A stretch of DNA of 64,000 bases, from assembly GCA_963920635.1 (NCBI GenBank), contig OY987305.1:12005153-12069152 (forward strand), read 5' to 3'. The translations under genes and the position numbers were made by a program. The notes under the pieces are model-generated. The model saw only the letters and a list, made by a program, of their open reading frames with translations, had not been told where the DNA came from and did no database searches. Positions 1-11,283 of the stretch are shown here, piece by piece (the first letter of the stretch is position 1; each line of letters opens with the position of its first letter). Source of the DNA: Pseudeuparius sepicola. Its lineage: Eukaryota > Arthropoda > Insecta > Coleoptera > Anthribidae.

Positions 1-1079
1 AGGGGTACATTTTTTAACTGTTCATTATACTGAAATTACAACTACTGTCATTGTATTTTTGCTGGATTTTTAATAATTGTAGGTACTAATATCAATTATA
101 AGTATTATAAGTATTATTGCCTGAATAATAAGCAAATGTTGTGTAAAATGCAAATCAAGCTGCTAGTGTAGCAACTTATAATTGACAAAACAAAAATGAT
201 GCAGATGAGATCGATATAACATTTAATTTTAGTGAATACAGGTTCTAGCAACCCACAGTTTGTTAATAGCTCTTCTATTGCCATTCACTTTCACAGTGTT
301 CATTATGACTACGAATGATAATATCGAGTGTAGGGCTAATTCAAAACCTTAACTGAGAAATTTTCGATCATTCGTTTTGGTAAATTGCTCAGTCAAGGTC
401 ATAGCTTTTTTTTACTAACGTGTTTATAATAGGAGATTTAGTTCAGTCGAGTAAAAAGTACTTGATTCAATCTAACTATGTATTCTCTAAATTTAAATAA
501 TCTTCGTTTGTGTAATTTAAGCGCGCCGGCATTATTGTTGACAATAATTTATAAACCAAGTGACATTTCCTCAGCCGCGATTGTCTTTTCAACGTCCACG
601 GCTAATATGATTTTCCAAGCGTTAAGCAAACCCCGCATTTTATGGGCAAAAAGTGGGTTTTTCGTAAATTAATCGAAAATTACTGCATTTAGGTGTAGGA
701 AACCTTACACAAAGTTGTCATCATTTTTAGTGGTGAATAAGATCGCATTAAAAAAAATGGAGGTTTCCATTTGAAAATTTCGAGATTTAAGCACATTTTG
801 AATGTAATTTTTATTCATATTTTGTGAACACCCTGTATAAGAACGAATTTATTTCTCAGCAGAGATCACTAGGTCTGGGCTTCTATTACAAGATGCCAAA
901 AATTCGTTTTGAAATTTCGCGGTTTCCTCGTATAAATTGCTAATTGACTTTAGGTCTGCACCTCTATTTTTTTTTTCGGAAAAATGCAAATATCTCAAAA
1001 ACGGTTGGATTTAGACATAGAACATGTTGCATGTTTTTGTTCCAAAATGATGCCTAGAATCAAAAAATGCAATAATATA
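1..1079. other. Non-coding 3' flank of MDM1, no gene seen
   Basis: AT-rich sequence with no ORF that reads like protein; the 64-codon frame at 478-672 has no recognisable motif. An isolated CACCCTGTA tip at about 828-836 is probably the end of an eroded TA-flanked element. Nothing else could be assigned. Confidence 0.5.
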
Positions 1080-1263
1080 CAGGGTGTTCCATTTGAGATA
1101 AGAAAGTTGATATCGACTTCGGGTATAACCGGAAGTGCCAGATTCACCAAAATATTTTAGTTGAGCAGCGCCCATCCGCATTGGTGAGGTGCCAAATTTT
1201 TAGAATTTTTCTACTTTTAGTTTTCCATATATAGATCGATGCAGTTCGTGGTGGGCCACCCTG
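1080..1263. mobile_element. Short TA-flanked CAGGGTG element (MITE-like)
   Basis: Starts CAGGGTGTTCC and ends GGGCCACCCTG with TA on both sides (1078-1079 and 1264-1265). It is 184 bp and only the tips are inverted repeats. The TA target and tip sequence place it with the larger foldback elements of this window. It has no coding capacity. Confidence 0.55.
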
Positions 1264-1284
1264 TATACCTACCTACTACCAGCC

Positions 1285-1325
1285 CTGAGGATGTAGGTAA
1301 ATTTACAGAGTTACGAAACCGGACT
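1285..1325 (+). ncRNA. Degenerate hammerhead-like motif, Penelope type
   Basis: Contains CTGAGGA (fits the hammerhead core CUGANGA), a possible stem II, then GAAACCGG. In an active motif the palindrome ACCGGU followed by C would form stem III and the cleavage site. Here the U is replaced (GGACTC), so the copy is probably dead. It is followed by an AT-rich tail with TAAATAAATG, as at the 3' end of a retroelement copy. Confidence 0.35.
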
Positions 1326-3031
1326 CCGTTTTTAAATAAATGTAATAGTTGTGAGATAATAGGAGCTATTAATTTCTAATCCCTTGTAAATAAATGTTCC
1401 ATTCAAAGCCCTATTTTTCCCAGAAAGTTTTTTTCTCAAACCCTATGCACATGCTCTACTACTTATACCTAAATCCGAATAATAAGTGTGCAAAATATGT
1501 GTTAGTATCCTAGTAGCCCTGTCTCAAATTCTGAGAACCCTATTACGGGAATAAAAGCACACAACACAAGCTCACAAATTAGGTACTCCTATTGGTTTCA
1601 CTGTGACTGTTATGACATCATCACCGAGCATTAGGTATTCTTACCTTGCCGTTCAATTTCAGAACCTTCTGACAAATCTGAATTATCGAATTTCCCGACT
1701 GACTGTAACAATAAAATGTACTATTTTTATTTTGCCCGATTTTCAACTCCAATGACTTTCGAACAATCTTCTAACGAAGAAGTTTCTAAAACTGACAGAA
1801 TTATTATCGTTCTCTCTGGAAAGTACTTACCTATATCACAGATAACGTAACCGTTATCTGTGCCTATATAAATAGCTTTTATCATGCAGCGATTTGACAC
1901 AATAATCGTATTACATAGGATATTATTCGGTTTCAAAAAATGCTTCACATGACCCATTTATTTGACAAAAATATCATTTTTACCTATCACATTTTTAAAG
2001 TAAACATTAACCACACAATATGGTCTAGAATTTAAATTTACTCTTTTTGCACGGCCAGGCGATTTTATGCCCTAGGGATTAAACCATTTTACACAAAAGC
2101 AAAAAGTACTTTGTGAATAAAAACTATTTATTTATTATTCCTGGAGGATATACATAATGTCGCGGTAGAAAATATTTTCTTCACCTTCGGGTACTCGAAA
2201 ATATTTGCTAACATTCAAAACAAACGAAACAAATAACGGAGGCCAATAATAAAATGAAACATCTGATATCGATTGAAAGTTCCCCTGCCCTGGTTCCCGA
2301 GCCCGGTGAGGTAGGCCGAAGTAGGGGGAAGTAGGGGAACCACGAGTTCCAGCGAACGCCCGCCCGCTCTCCTATCTCCGTGCGCGTGCGTCTAATTCCT
2401 GCTCGGATGGCCAATTCACGGAACATTTTATTACCGGGCAATGGGTATGGGTTCGTAGTTCGTAGTTTTCAAATCATAGCCAAACGAACAAACGTATCGA
2501 CTTGAAAGTAGTCTTAAAATAATGTTATCGGATGCCTCAATCGTCGTTGTGTCTTTCGAATTATTTTTGAGCGGCGGAAATACTCGAAATTCTTAACCGA
2601 ATATAGTCGAATTTAGGGTATGTTTGGCATTTTTTTTCACAATGTCGCATTAGTCCTGCACAGTTCGTGACACACAACGACGATTGTTCACAGCTTTATC
2701 TAAGCCACTAAAAAATCAAGTGCAGCGGCCCCCGCCCCTTCCACCTGCTTATTTATCGCCGTTATTGTAGTGCAACAGTCGGTGAAGTGGCAACGCTGCA
2801 CGGATGTCACGAAATCCGTAATGTTTTGGCGGATGATGCAAGCAGGAAATTTAATTTTTCCATTTCGTGTATGGTTTGATTGTTAATAGCTTAATTGAAT
2901 CCTCTCCTGAAACTTTCAAAGTCATATTTTTGTTTTGGGGCTAACTTGTTTCCTTCGTGTGGATGTCACAGAGCCGCACTTTTTACCGGATGTCACAGGA
3001 TGCCCTGGATAAGTATATATATATATATATA
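1326..3031. other. Non-coding flank with a GC-rich patch
   Basis: Mostly AT-rich. A GC-rich island at about 2280-2440 stands out and could be a promoter or exon remnant; an open frame at 2208-2441 on the minus strand has no recognised motif. A ~17-bp inverted pair occurs at about 2538-2553 and 2671-2687 (CAATCGTCGTTGTGTC and its complement). A (TA)n run at 3013-3033 is the target of the next element. Confidence 0.4.
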
Positions 3032-3033
3032 TA

Positions 3034-4975
3034 CAGTGTGACCCATTTGTTTTGGGGTCAGTCTGTAAAAAGTGTATCAATCGTGCGATTTGGCTGATTT
3101 TTTTTTAAAATTGTAGAGCTCGATGAACTGCACATTTTGAACAAAAATTGCCTGGTTCGCATAAAATCCAAAGCCTACTATGACCGTTTTTATGAGCAAA
3201 ATTTTAAGAAACCATATTAGCGTTTTTTTTTTTGAAAAAATCTGTGTGCGCCAATGGATTGAGCACCCCTCGAAATGGGTATGTACAAAATTTCATCAAA
3301 ATATTTCAAGTAATAACGATTTTGTAGAAAAATTAAAAATGCAGCCAAGGTACGTCTTTATTTTCAAAAATTCAAAGTTGGCCATGGAAAATAATTGAAT
3401 TGTTTACTTTTATTAAGTGTCAAACTGTCTAAATTGAGTTCAGAAATTGTTTGTGCTCAATACAATTAATTATCATAATTATGGAATATTTAAGCAAAAG
3501 AGACAAAATAGAAATTGTTCGACTCGTGGGCGACAACGAGTGCTCGGCAGCAGAAGCTGCGGCCGAATTTAACAATAGACACCCAGGTAGATCAGTGAGT
3601 CGAAGTACTGTACAACGTATAAACAATATTTTTGATGAAACTGGATCGATTTCTAAAAATTTATTAAAAACTAGGCAAAATGGACGCCGTGGACTTGTTG
3701 AAAATAACAATCAAATTCTGCAATACTTTAGTGACAATCCTCGAAATAGTGTTCGAACGGCTAGTTTAGACCTTCATATACCCAGAGAGAGTATAAATAA
3801 GGAGATGTTTGAGACAAAACAAAATAAAACCGTTTAAGCCAAAATTTTTGCACACCCTGGAACCAGGAGATGAGGAGAGAAGATTAGAATTTTGCTATTG
3901 GCTGCAAGGTGAATATCTCCATAATGGCAACTTTTTAAATGAAATTTTATTCACCGACGAAGCCACGTTTACTACAAATGGTGTAGTATCAAGTCAAAAC
4001 TGCCGTCACTGGTCAGCTGAAAATCCAGAGTTTATAATAAATGCAAGGAGACAATATTCACAAAAAATTAACGTTTGGTGTGGAATACTACGCGACAGAA
4101 TAATTGGCCCATTTTTCTTTGAAGGGAATTTGAATGCGGCTGGCTTCTTGAATTTTCTAGAAATTGAATTTAGAAATGCTTTAGATGAGTTACCATTAAG
4201 ATACCGTTTAAATTTAAAGTTACAGTTAGATGGCAGTCCTATTCATAATGCTCGTTTAATCAGAAACTGGCTAGATAATAATTTTGAAAACTGTTGGATA
4301 GGGCGAAATAGTCCTTTCTGTGAGTGGCCACCGAGATCTCCGGACTTAACTCCTTTAGATTTTTTTCTTTGGGGTACACTTAAGCAAAATGTTTATAAGT
4401 CAAGACCCCATAATTTACAAGAACTGCAAGCTAGGATAAACCGTAGTTGTGAGGAAATTACTCCACAGCAAATACGAAATGTAATTTTGAATGTACGCAA
4501 GAGGAACGACAAATGCATTGTAGAAAATGGAGGCTTGGTAGAAGTTACAAAAATTTTATAATTTTAAATGTTTTTATGTTTTGTGTTTATAAGCATAAGG
4601 TTGTATTATTACAATTCAATTATTTTCCATGGCCAACTTTGAATTTTTGAAAATAAAGACGTACCTTGGCTGCATTTTTAATTTTTCTACAAAATCGTTA
4701 TTACTTGAAATATTTTGATGAAATTTTGTACATACCCATTTCGAGGGGTGCTCAATCCATTGGCGCACACAGATTTTTTTAAAAAAAAACGCTAATATGG
4801 TTTCTTAAAATTTTGCTCATAAAAACGGTCATAGTAGGCTTTGGATTTTATGCGAACCAGGCAATTTTTGTTCAAAATGTGCAGTTCATCGAGCTCTACA
4901 ATTTAAAAAAAAAATCAGCCAAATCGCACGATTGATACACTTTTTACAGACTGACCCCAAAACAAATGGGTCACA

Positions 4976-4978
<3 letters not shown>
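3034..4978 (+). mobile_element. ITm (Tc1/mariner-type) transposon with ~370-bp TIRs
   Basis: TIRs at about 3034-3402 and 4611-4978 match almost throughout, starting CAGTGTGACCCATTTG and its complement. TA dinucleotides flank both sides, within a (TA)n microsatellite. The 1,945-bp element carries one transposase frame between the TIRs. The TIRs are far longer than the ~30 bp usual for mariner. High arm similarity and only one visible coding lesion suggest a fairly young insertion. It lies in the 3' flank of MDM1. Confidence 0.9.
3481..4561 (+). pseudogene. ITm DDE transposase, one frameshift
   Basis: Would cut and paste the surrounding TIR element at TA sites. The first part (3481 to about 3800) begins at the ATG starting MEYLSKRDKIEIVRLVG and has the N-terminal helix-turn-helix pattern (SVSRSTVQRI) seen in DUF4817-type insect transposases. 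The second part (about 3797-4561, another frame) holds the catalytic domain: D in FTDEATF (3956-3958), D in LQLDGSP (4229-4231) and D in RSPDLTP (4343-4345), with 37 residues between the last two, plus the usual PLDFFLWG tail. The frames meet near 3797-3806, so a one-base gain (or equivalent) breaks the gene. All three catalytic aspartates survive. The family call is solid; subfamily is uncertain. Confidence 0.88.
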
Positions 4979-5009
<31 letters not shown>

Positions 5010-5011
<2 letters not shown>

Positions 5012-5376
5012 TAATTTATTACACATTATTATAATAAGACTTAAATTTGCAGGTAAGTAGGTGAAATATTCATTTGACATTTGGCAGTATAGTAGCATTG
5101 AGTAAAGGATATATATATATATTCGAAAGAAATTGATATAACACAGGTGAGGTTCCAGGGCCATAAAATAATCGTAAACCACAGGCGACGGCGACGGTTT
5201 ACGATTATTTTATGGCCCTGGAACCTCACCTGTGTTATATCAATTTCTTTCGAATATATATATATATATATATATCCTTTACTCAATGCTACTATACTGC
5301 CAAATGTCAAATGAATATTTCACCTACTTACCTGCAAATTTAAGTCTTATTATAATAATGTGTAATAAATTAGGGT
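5010..5376. repeat. Inverted repeat (hairpin) with (TA)n inside each arm
   Basis: Arms of about 180 bp meet near 5190-5198 (GGCGACGGCGACGG). Each arm holds TGGCCCTGGAACCTCACC, a (TA)n run of different length, and CTTTACTCAATGCTACTATAC. The left arm retains a GTCGCCTGT segment missing from the right. It starts right after the ITm element, which sits in a (TA)n run that may belong to the same repeat. Two further partial copies follow directly. Confidence 0.8.
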
Positions 5377-5423
5377 TTTAATAACTGCCGGTATAAAAAT
5401 TGCTAGGAATTAAGATAACATAT

Positions 5424-5476
<53 letters not shown>

Positions 5477-5620
5477 TTTACTCAATGCTACTATACTGCC
5501 AAATGTCAAATGAATATTTCACCTACTTACCTGCAAATTTAAGTCTTATTATAATAATGTGTAATAAATTAGGGTTTTAATAACTGCCGGTATAAAAATT
5601 GCTAGGAATTAAGATAACAA
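5275..5620 (+). repeat. ~200-bp tandem duplication separated by (AT)n
   Basis: The segment CCTTTACTCAATGCTACT... through AATTAAGATAACA occurs at about 5275-5420 and again at about 5475-5620, with a ~45-bp pure (AT)n run between. The spacing is about 200 bp. The first copy overlaps the right arm of the preceding hairpin. The repeat unit is therefore [GC-rich block]-(TA)n-[CCTTTACTC block], like mini-me or other microsatellite-core repeats of insects. Confidence 0.75.
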
Positions 5621-5771
5621 TATTGATAAATTATCTTTAAAAATATGGTTATTGTCTGAAAGTGATTTTAACAATAAAAAAACAAAGTTCAGCATTTGCT
5701 ACTCATTTGTTAGACGACAACCATATTTTTAATAATATTTTTTCTATTTTACTCATTGAAAATGAAAGAAA

Positions 5772-5847
5772 ATGCCGTCGCCTGTGGTTTACGATTATTT
5801 TATGGCCCTGGAACCTCACCTGTGTTATATCAATTTCTTTCGAATAC
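5772..5847 (+). repeat. Third copy of the GC-rich block of the (TA)n repeat
   Basis: GCCGTCGCCTGTGGTTTACG through TTTCTTTCGAATA repeats the outer block of the 5010-5376 hairpin in direct orientation, but the TA run is lost and the sequence continues ACACTATACCC. It retains the GTCGCCTGT segment absent from the hairpin's right arm, so it resembles the left-arm version. Confidence 0.75.
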
Positions 5848-6541
5848 ACTATACCCATCTACTTTATCATTACACTGTTTAAAATGAGAACATAACTGGT
5901 CTAGATTCTCGTGTAGTGTCAACCAGTTGCAAGTAATTAATTGATCTCCTCCAGATATCCTGAAGTGTCAATTTGAAGTAGAGATTCGACAGATTGATGT
6001 ATGTAAAGGCCCCCATTCCTGATCAGTCGGCCTGCGGTTTATCATCTCACAGTCAGGGACTGATTATCGTGCCTGCGACCGGCCATACACAGTCAGTTCA
6101 AACTTTTGATGACGAACTGCAGTTCATGGACTGAAAAGGAAATTGCTGGCCAGCCAACTCTCCTGTTGATACACATATGTTCAGTTTTGTCTCAATTTTC
6201 TGACTGATCATGCGTGGAGCTTTTATTATTATTAATTCCTATTTTAATACCTAAAGAATGGGGTCAATTTATTGTTATTATTATTATTTGTAATACTATT
6301 ATTACTATTATTAAAACAGATTCATAATAATAAAATTATGTCGCTGAAGAGAAGAAAGTGTTGTACATTAGCTGTTGCTATAAATTGTGTAGTAATAACA
6401 AATAATAAAAGCAGATACTTCAATAATGTTCATTTTGATTGGGCAATTTTGTTTGAGACTGGCAGTTTCTGCAAATTTTCTGCCCTGGTTAGATATCTGG
6501 ACAGCAGGCAGGTGACTGGTCGAACGTATGTAAATGGACAC

Positions 6542-8854
6542 ATACCCAACTAGCATTTTGGGTCACCATACCCAACGTCTGACTAATTATCGACTAGCGC
6601 AAAGTTAGCAATCAGTGTAAATAATGGTCACCGATATATGATAAAATTACCAACTTTGTATTGTCATTGTCCCAACGTTTTTTCCAGTTTTGGTGACCGT
6701 ATACAACGATGGTAAGACGTCTGCAGACAACAAAGAAATGGAAATATATCATTTATCTATATCCAACGTTGACACAACGTCAATAGCCGACTATGGCTAG
6801 ACGTATTTTTATCTTCGCCTAGTCACGTTCTTACAATGTTGTTTACTGACTCAATTCACAATAACACATCATTTGGCGCATCTAAAACGTATTTTCATCC
6901 TCGTTCTCGAACACCTCAGAAGAGGAAGAACCTAACCTATAAAAATTCGCCGTCAGCTGTTGACAGCTGTGTGCCGGAAAACATAAAAATAATGAATAAA
7001 TAATGAAAAACCAACCCAAAAAGAGACTATTTAGATATTCCGCCACTTTTTATAGACAGAAAATTAAAAAATATATATAGCAGGAAGTAAAAGACTTAGG
7101 CCGACGAAAAGGGTAAAACTTGTAGTCTTAGCTCCACAAACAGTTTATTTTGGGGGAAACTGTACATATTATGTTTCAACCCACCTGGGGTGTCATCTTC
7201 AGCAGCAAAATTATTTTAGTAATCCAACAAAGCTTCCTAGACTTGACTACAAGTCTTACCTTTTTCTGCGTATTCTCCTACTCCACTTTAAGATATGAAC
7301 TACTTCCTCCGTTTAGAAGACTTAGGTGTTGTGAAAACCACACGCAAACTGCAAACAGAATTTCTCGGGTCAGCCGGCCGGCGTTCGCCACAGAAATGTA
7401 AATAAAGGTGCTATGCACTGGCGTTCCTCATTTGTCAAATGTCAAACTTGTCATGTCGGTAATGAGGACGTTTTGTAAAATCCATCCAACTTCAAGTAAT
7501 TAAAATTATACCAATGGTTGTGAGAACCGACTATTAGTAAAATTTTAGTTTTATCGTGACTTGTTACAACCTCGCCATTTTATGTCAACGCAGCCTCAAC
7601 CACCATCTTTAAAAAACCAACCTAAAAATAGGGAATTTCCCGTCATACAAAATTGTTATAAATGTGAATTTAAATAAACGATTTCTTACAAATACAATGA
7701 GAATTGACCATTCTGTTAATTTTTCTAATTTTCAATAGCCACAAAAATATTTTTTTAATTCACATTTTTAGGTAGATTTTTCTCAAACGATATATTTGTA
7801 TTTTCAAAAGGGATCTGTAATATTTCCTCCTATCATCTCCACATTAATCAGTAAACCTGTCTGCGTTTCCAATTTAAGTACAGGGGTTATTGGTTCATGT
7901 TGTTACAAGCCTGTACCTGTACAGACTGAGTCATTTTCGATGGTTTTAAAAACAAGGTAGGTGTTCATGAGTTAATTTTTTGAGATATTTACGATGCTCA
8001 AAACAGATCTCTGATATCTCCAATACTTTAGGAGATACAGCGCGTTTTTGAAATTTTTGCTATTTTTTACAATTATCATAGCTCATTTGTTTTTAAACCT
8101 ATATATTTCATTGAAAACGCTTTATACGCACTTTTTTACGTAGAATCTATTGGTTGTTGAAGTTGAATTATTAAGTTGAACTTCAGTGCCTTGGTAGGTA
8201 AAATAACTATTTTTTAGAAAAACTGTGTACTCCAATGAATTCTATGTAAAAAAGTGCGTATAAAGCGTTTTCAACGAAATATATAGGTTTAAAAACAAAT
8301 GAGCTATGATAATTGCAAAAATTTCAAAAACGCCCTGTATCTCCTAAAGTATTGGAGATATCAGAGATCTGTTTTGAGGATCGTAAATATCTCAAAAAAT
8401 TAACTCATGAACACCTACCTTGTTTTTTTCTATCTATACAAATAACGGAGATACCCCATAAAACCATCGAAAATGACTCAGTCTGTACCTAGGTAGGATA
8501 TCTTCCTATAAGTTATATCCATATTGCTTTTGCGTTTGTGGGAATTATTTCGTTACAATCTCTCTCTGAAATCTCGACGTTGTGAAAAGTAGAATTTCTA
8601 TAACAAAATTTTGCACCAAAAGTCATTGTGCCAATGTCGTGGCGACCCAAACTTCATAACTTTTTTGATGCATAAATATGTCATATTGAGAGTGTGATAA
8701 TGTATCAAAAGTAGGTCGGAACCGCCGTTACGGCTCGGATTTTGTTCTCTATTTTGGTACAAAATAGGGTTATAACGAGGTAAACACGACTTCGGGTCCC
8801 AACATTTGGTCGGAATTTGAAGCGCTGTTGCAACGTGACAGTGCTAGTTGGGTA
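6542..8854. mobile_element. Nested TIR element, tips ATACCCAACTAGCA
   Basis: ATACCCAACTAGCATTTTGG at the left pairs with TGCTAGTTGGGTAT at the right. Subterminal DNA on the left (6560-6840) is dotted with CAACGT motifs, and CAACGTGACAG occurs near the right tip. It lies inside the 6008-8898 element and itself holds a foldback at 7922-8485. No transposase fragment was recognised, so this is a non-autonomous DNA transposon of unknown class. Confidence 0.55.
7922..8485. mobile_element. Foldback element, tips CAGACTGAGTC
   Basis: A 564-bp palindrome with TA at 7920-7921 and 8486-8487. Arms of ~240 bp run from CAGACTGAGTCATTTTCGAT inward and pair with the complement at the right. The loop (about 8160-8215) contains AGTTGAACTTCAGTGCCTTG, which recurs at about 58385. 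No coding capacity. Confidence 0.85.
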
Positions 8855-8898
8855 TTTGGCATCGCAACTGGTTTTCTGTTTGTGAATGGGGGCCTTTA

Positions 8899-9340
8899 GA
8901 GATCAACCAACAAAATGGGCATGAATTAGCCCAAATAAAGGGCTAAATTCAAACATCGCCGCCATGTTGGATTTAAAACACACTGCCATTTTAAAGTTTT
9001 CTGTCAATAGTCCGTTCTTTTGTGCAAGCATAGATGCCTCGTTTTTAAAATTGGTTGATAACCAAAAAAATTATGGGCAAAACAATCAAAGTGCAACATC
9101 TTTCGGTCTACCCCATATAGAGAATTGAGAGTTGAGGCTTTGCTTTGAACTGTTTCGCGCGAAACGAGGTGTAGTGTTCAAATAACTCTATCTGTCATTG
9201 GCAAGCCATGCCTGGCTACTTGCCTGTGCAACGCCGGACCAGCCCGGGGCCCGCGTGTCACGGTCACTGCTAACTCCATACCTAAAGCGATGACACAACG
9301 ATATCGAATACGGGGGAAAGCGGGCACGAACCGGCGCCGC
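8899..9340. other. Non-coding, probable MDM1 3' UTR and flank
   Basis: Lies directly downstream (minus strand) of the MDM1 stop codon. GC content rises toward 9200-9340. I saw no clear AATAAA on the minus strand here, so the transcript end could not be placed; the 3' UTR may be short or run into the transposon nest. Confidence 0.4.
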
Positions 9341-9504
9341 CTAGGCCGTGCCGACTCGCTGCTCGGCCAGGGCTGGGGGCGCGGACTGCGCCACCGGGGG
9401 CGCGTCCGGAGGCGACCATGGCTTCACTTCACTCTGGGGCCGGGTGGTGGTACCGATGGCTGCGCCCGATGTTCCGGGGCCGCTCGATGCTGTTATTGCG
9501 TCAC
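9341..9504 (-). CDS. MDM1: MDM1 terminal coding exon
   Basis: Last coding exon of the minus-strand MDM1 gene. The acceptor is TTTTTATGTTTCAG just above 9504; the first two bases (GT) complete a glycine codon begun in the exon ending at 12016. It encodes DAITASSGPGTSG, then a proline- and alanine-rich tail (SPPDAPPVAQSAPPALAEQR) and stops at TAG (9343-9341). The phase fit with the upstream exon supports the join. The tail has no domain and looks disordered. Human MDM1 ends differently, so this C-terminus is insect-type or lineage-specific. Confidence 0.75.
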
Positions 9505-9817
9505 CTGAAACATAAAAATATTGTGTTATAGCATAGAATGAATGACTTCACAACAGAAGCCTCCCTAACGACATATGTCATAAATAAGCAATTCTTATAG
9601 GCGGTTCTAGGCGGGGGCTTTGGGGGGGCTAAGCCCCCCCCACAAATCTTGAAATAGCCCCCCCAAATTTATTCTTCTCTACCAAACCACTACCTACTGA
9701 CACAACTAAAAACGATTATTATTTTAAATATTTTGTTATGTGAAACAATCCTGTTACTTGTTAACAAAATTTCTTTTGTATAATAATAATCACAAATATG
9801 GTCACCTTAGCTATATA

Positions 9818-10761
9818 CAGGGTGAGTTTTTTTCGATGTCCACTATGGGGATCTGGGAAACTAGCAGAGCTAGAACAAAGGTTAAATGGGAAAAGAATTG
9901 CAGTTTTGAATGCTCAATCTAATGCCACTTTGGATTTTTAAAAAAGTTCATGGCTCACTAGGTATTTTGAAAAGAGTGATTTTTGCTATTTCATCAGATC
10001 TCTGCAGCTCCGTTATTTCTGATTATAGAGAAAAACTGTAGAGACAAAAATTGTAGATAATTTTGGGCTTAATAAGATAATCTAATCCAATTTTTATGTT
10101 GTTTGTGAATTTTGAGATTTAAATGTAAATTATAGTTGGCTGTGGCCTTATTAAGTCGGCCATTTTTTGAGCTTTCCAAAGATATAATACTCGGCATAGT
10201 TATTATAAAAAATATTTTGTTACATTTTGTTCCCAGCTAACAATAAAATATTTGAAAGTTTGGAGTATGTCTTATTATAAAATAGAATGTAATTATGATA
10301 ATATTCCATGGTTGACTATGTGAAAATTTAAAATCAGAAAATTAGCCATAGCTCTTTTATTTTTTATAATAACTATGCCGAGTATTATATCTTTGGAAAG
10401 CTCAAAAATGACCGATTTGATAAGGCCACTGCCAACTATGATTTACATTTAAAAAAACACAAGTTTATGTCGTATTTCAAAAATCACAAAAAACATAAAA
10501 ATTGGATTAGATTATCTTATTAAGCCCAAAATTATCTACAATTTTTGTTTCTAAGTACAGTTTTTCTGTATAATCAGAAATAACGGAGCTACAGAGATCA
10601 CTCTTTTCAAAATATCTAGTGAGCCATGAACTTTTTTAAAAATCCAAAAGGGGCATTACATTGAGCATTCAAAACTGCAATTCTTTCCCTATTTAACCTT
10701 TGTTCTAGCTCTGCTAGTTTCCGAGATCCTCATAGTGGGCATCGAAAAAAACTCTCCCTTG
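9818..10761. mobile_element. Foldback element inserted in the hAT relic
   Basis: A 944-bp palindrome starting CAGGGTGAGTTTTTTTCGAT and ending ACTCTCCCTTG, with TA on each side (9816-9817 and 10762-10763). Arms exceed 400 bp. Its outer arm resembles those of the elements at 24797-25554 and 50056-51095 (shared CTAGTTTCCGAGATCC and AACTGCAATTCTTTCC-type blocks), so the three form one family. It interrupts the hAT element just upstream of the zinc-finger relic. Confidence 0.88.
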
Positions 10762-10772
10762 TATACAACAAA

Positions 10773-11283
10773 AACGAGTGGATATGCAGATGCGACAAAT
10801 TAAATGCACTGTTTTGTTTTCCCTGTTTACTGTTTTATAAAGAAGGGGTGGATAAGACATGGGCTAGAATAAGATTCAAGGATTTAAAACATAAGTATAT
10901 GAAAAAATAACAACACAAGCTTTCTGTTCGGCACATGAATTGTTCTACAGAGCTAGCATTTTTGGGCTCAGTTAAATTCCACATACCGGCAAAACATTAA
11001 TAAACATAATGAAGCCGTGGATAAAAATAGATAAATTTCAAAAATAATAATAAACTGCATAAAATTTTGAGGGCAAACTGGAATTAGCATTACGAGGGCA
11101 CGACGAAAAAGATGACTACCGAAATCGAAGTATTTATCTAAAATTAACCAATTTTACATCCGAGTTAGATTCTTCTATGAAAGAACAATTTAAAAAGTTC
11201 TACAGTATTCAAGGGTACCTACATAAAAAAACGGTGCAAAATGAAATTTTTAACTGCATGCTGGAATTCGAGAGCAAATAAAT
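10773..11283 (+). pseudogene. hAT transposase relic (TTF finger and LALRGHDE block)
   Basis: Frame 10773-10911 reads NEWICRCDKLNALFCFPCLL then a KTWARIRFKDLKHKYMKK stretch ending in a stop; this matches the TTF-type zinc finger at the start of ZMYM1-like hAT transposases. From about 11069 another open stretch reads LELALRGHDEKDD, then LTNFTSELDSSMKEQFKKF, ending at TAA near 11281. Between them are stops and frameshifts. The DDE/RNase H region and the C-terminal dimerisation domain were not found, so it is clearly dead. Confidence 0.82.

Larger units (their letters stand above)
6008..8898. mobile_element. Outer TIR element holding nested insertions
   Basis: Tips TAAAGGCCCCCATTC (6006-6020) and GAATGGGGGCCTTTA form a 15-bp inverted repeat at the two ends. 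Interior next to the left tip has several near-copies of CTGATCAGTC and CTGACTGATCA. A sequence like the end of the same family recurs inverted near 6500-6540 (ACTGGTCGAACGTATGTAAA), so a shorter element may end there. No transposase is visible and no target duplication is clear. The class is undetermined; Harbinger-like is possible. Confidence 0.45.

Noticed and set aside
2208..2441. GC-rich minus-strand frame as an upstream gene exon
   Set aside because: No splice sites, no domain; kept only as a GC-rich patch.
3429..3710. Minus-strand 93-codon frame
   Set aside because: Shadow of the ITm transposase N-terminus.
5041..5895. Frames with LWFTIILWPWNLTCVISISF
   Set aside because: Repeated only because the underlying DNA repeat is copied; (TA)n-derived Tyr/Ile runs and no conserved domain.
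9290..9508. Plus-strand 72-codon frame rich in Arg and Gly
   Set aside because: It is the complement of the last MDM1 exon; the minus strand has the acceptor, phase fit and stop.
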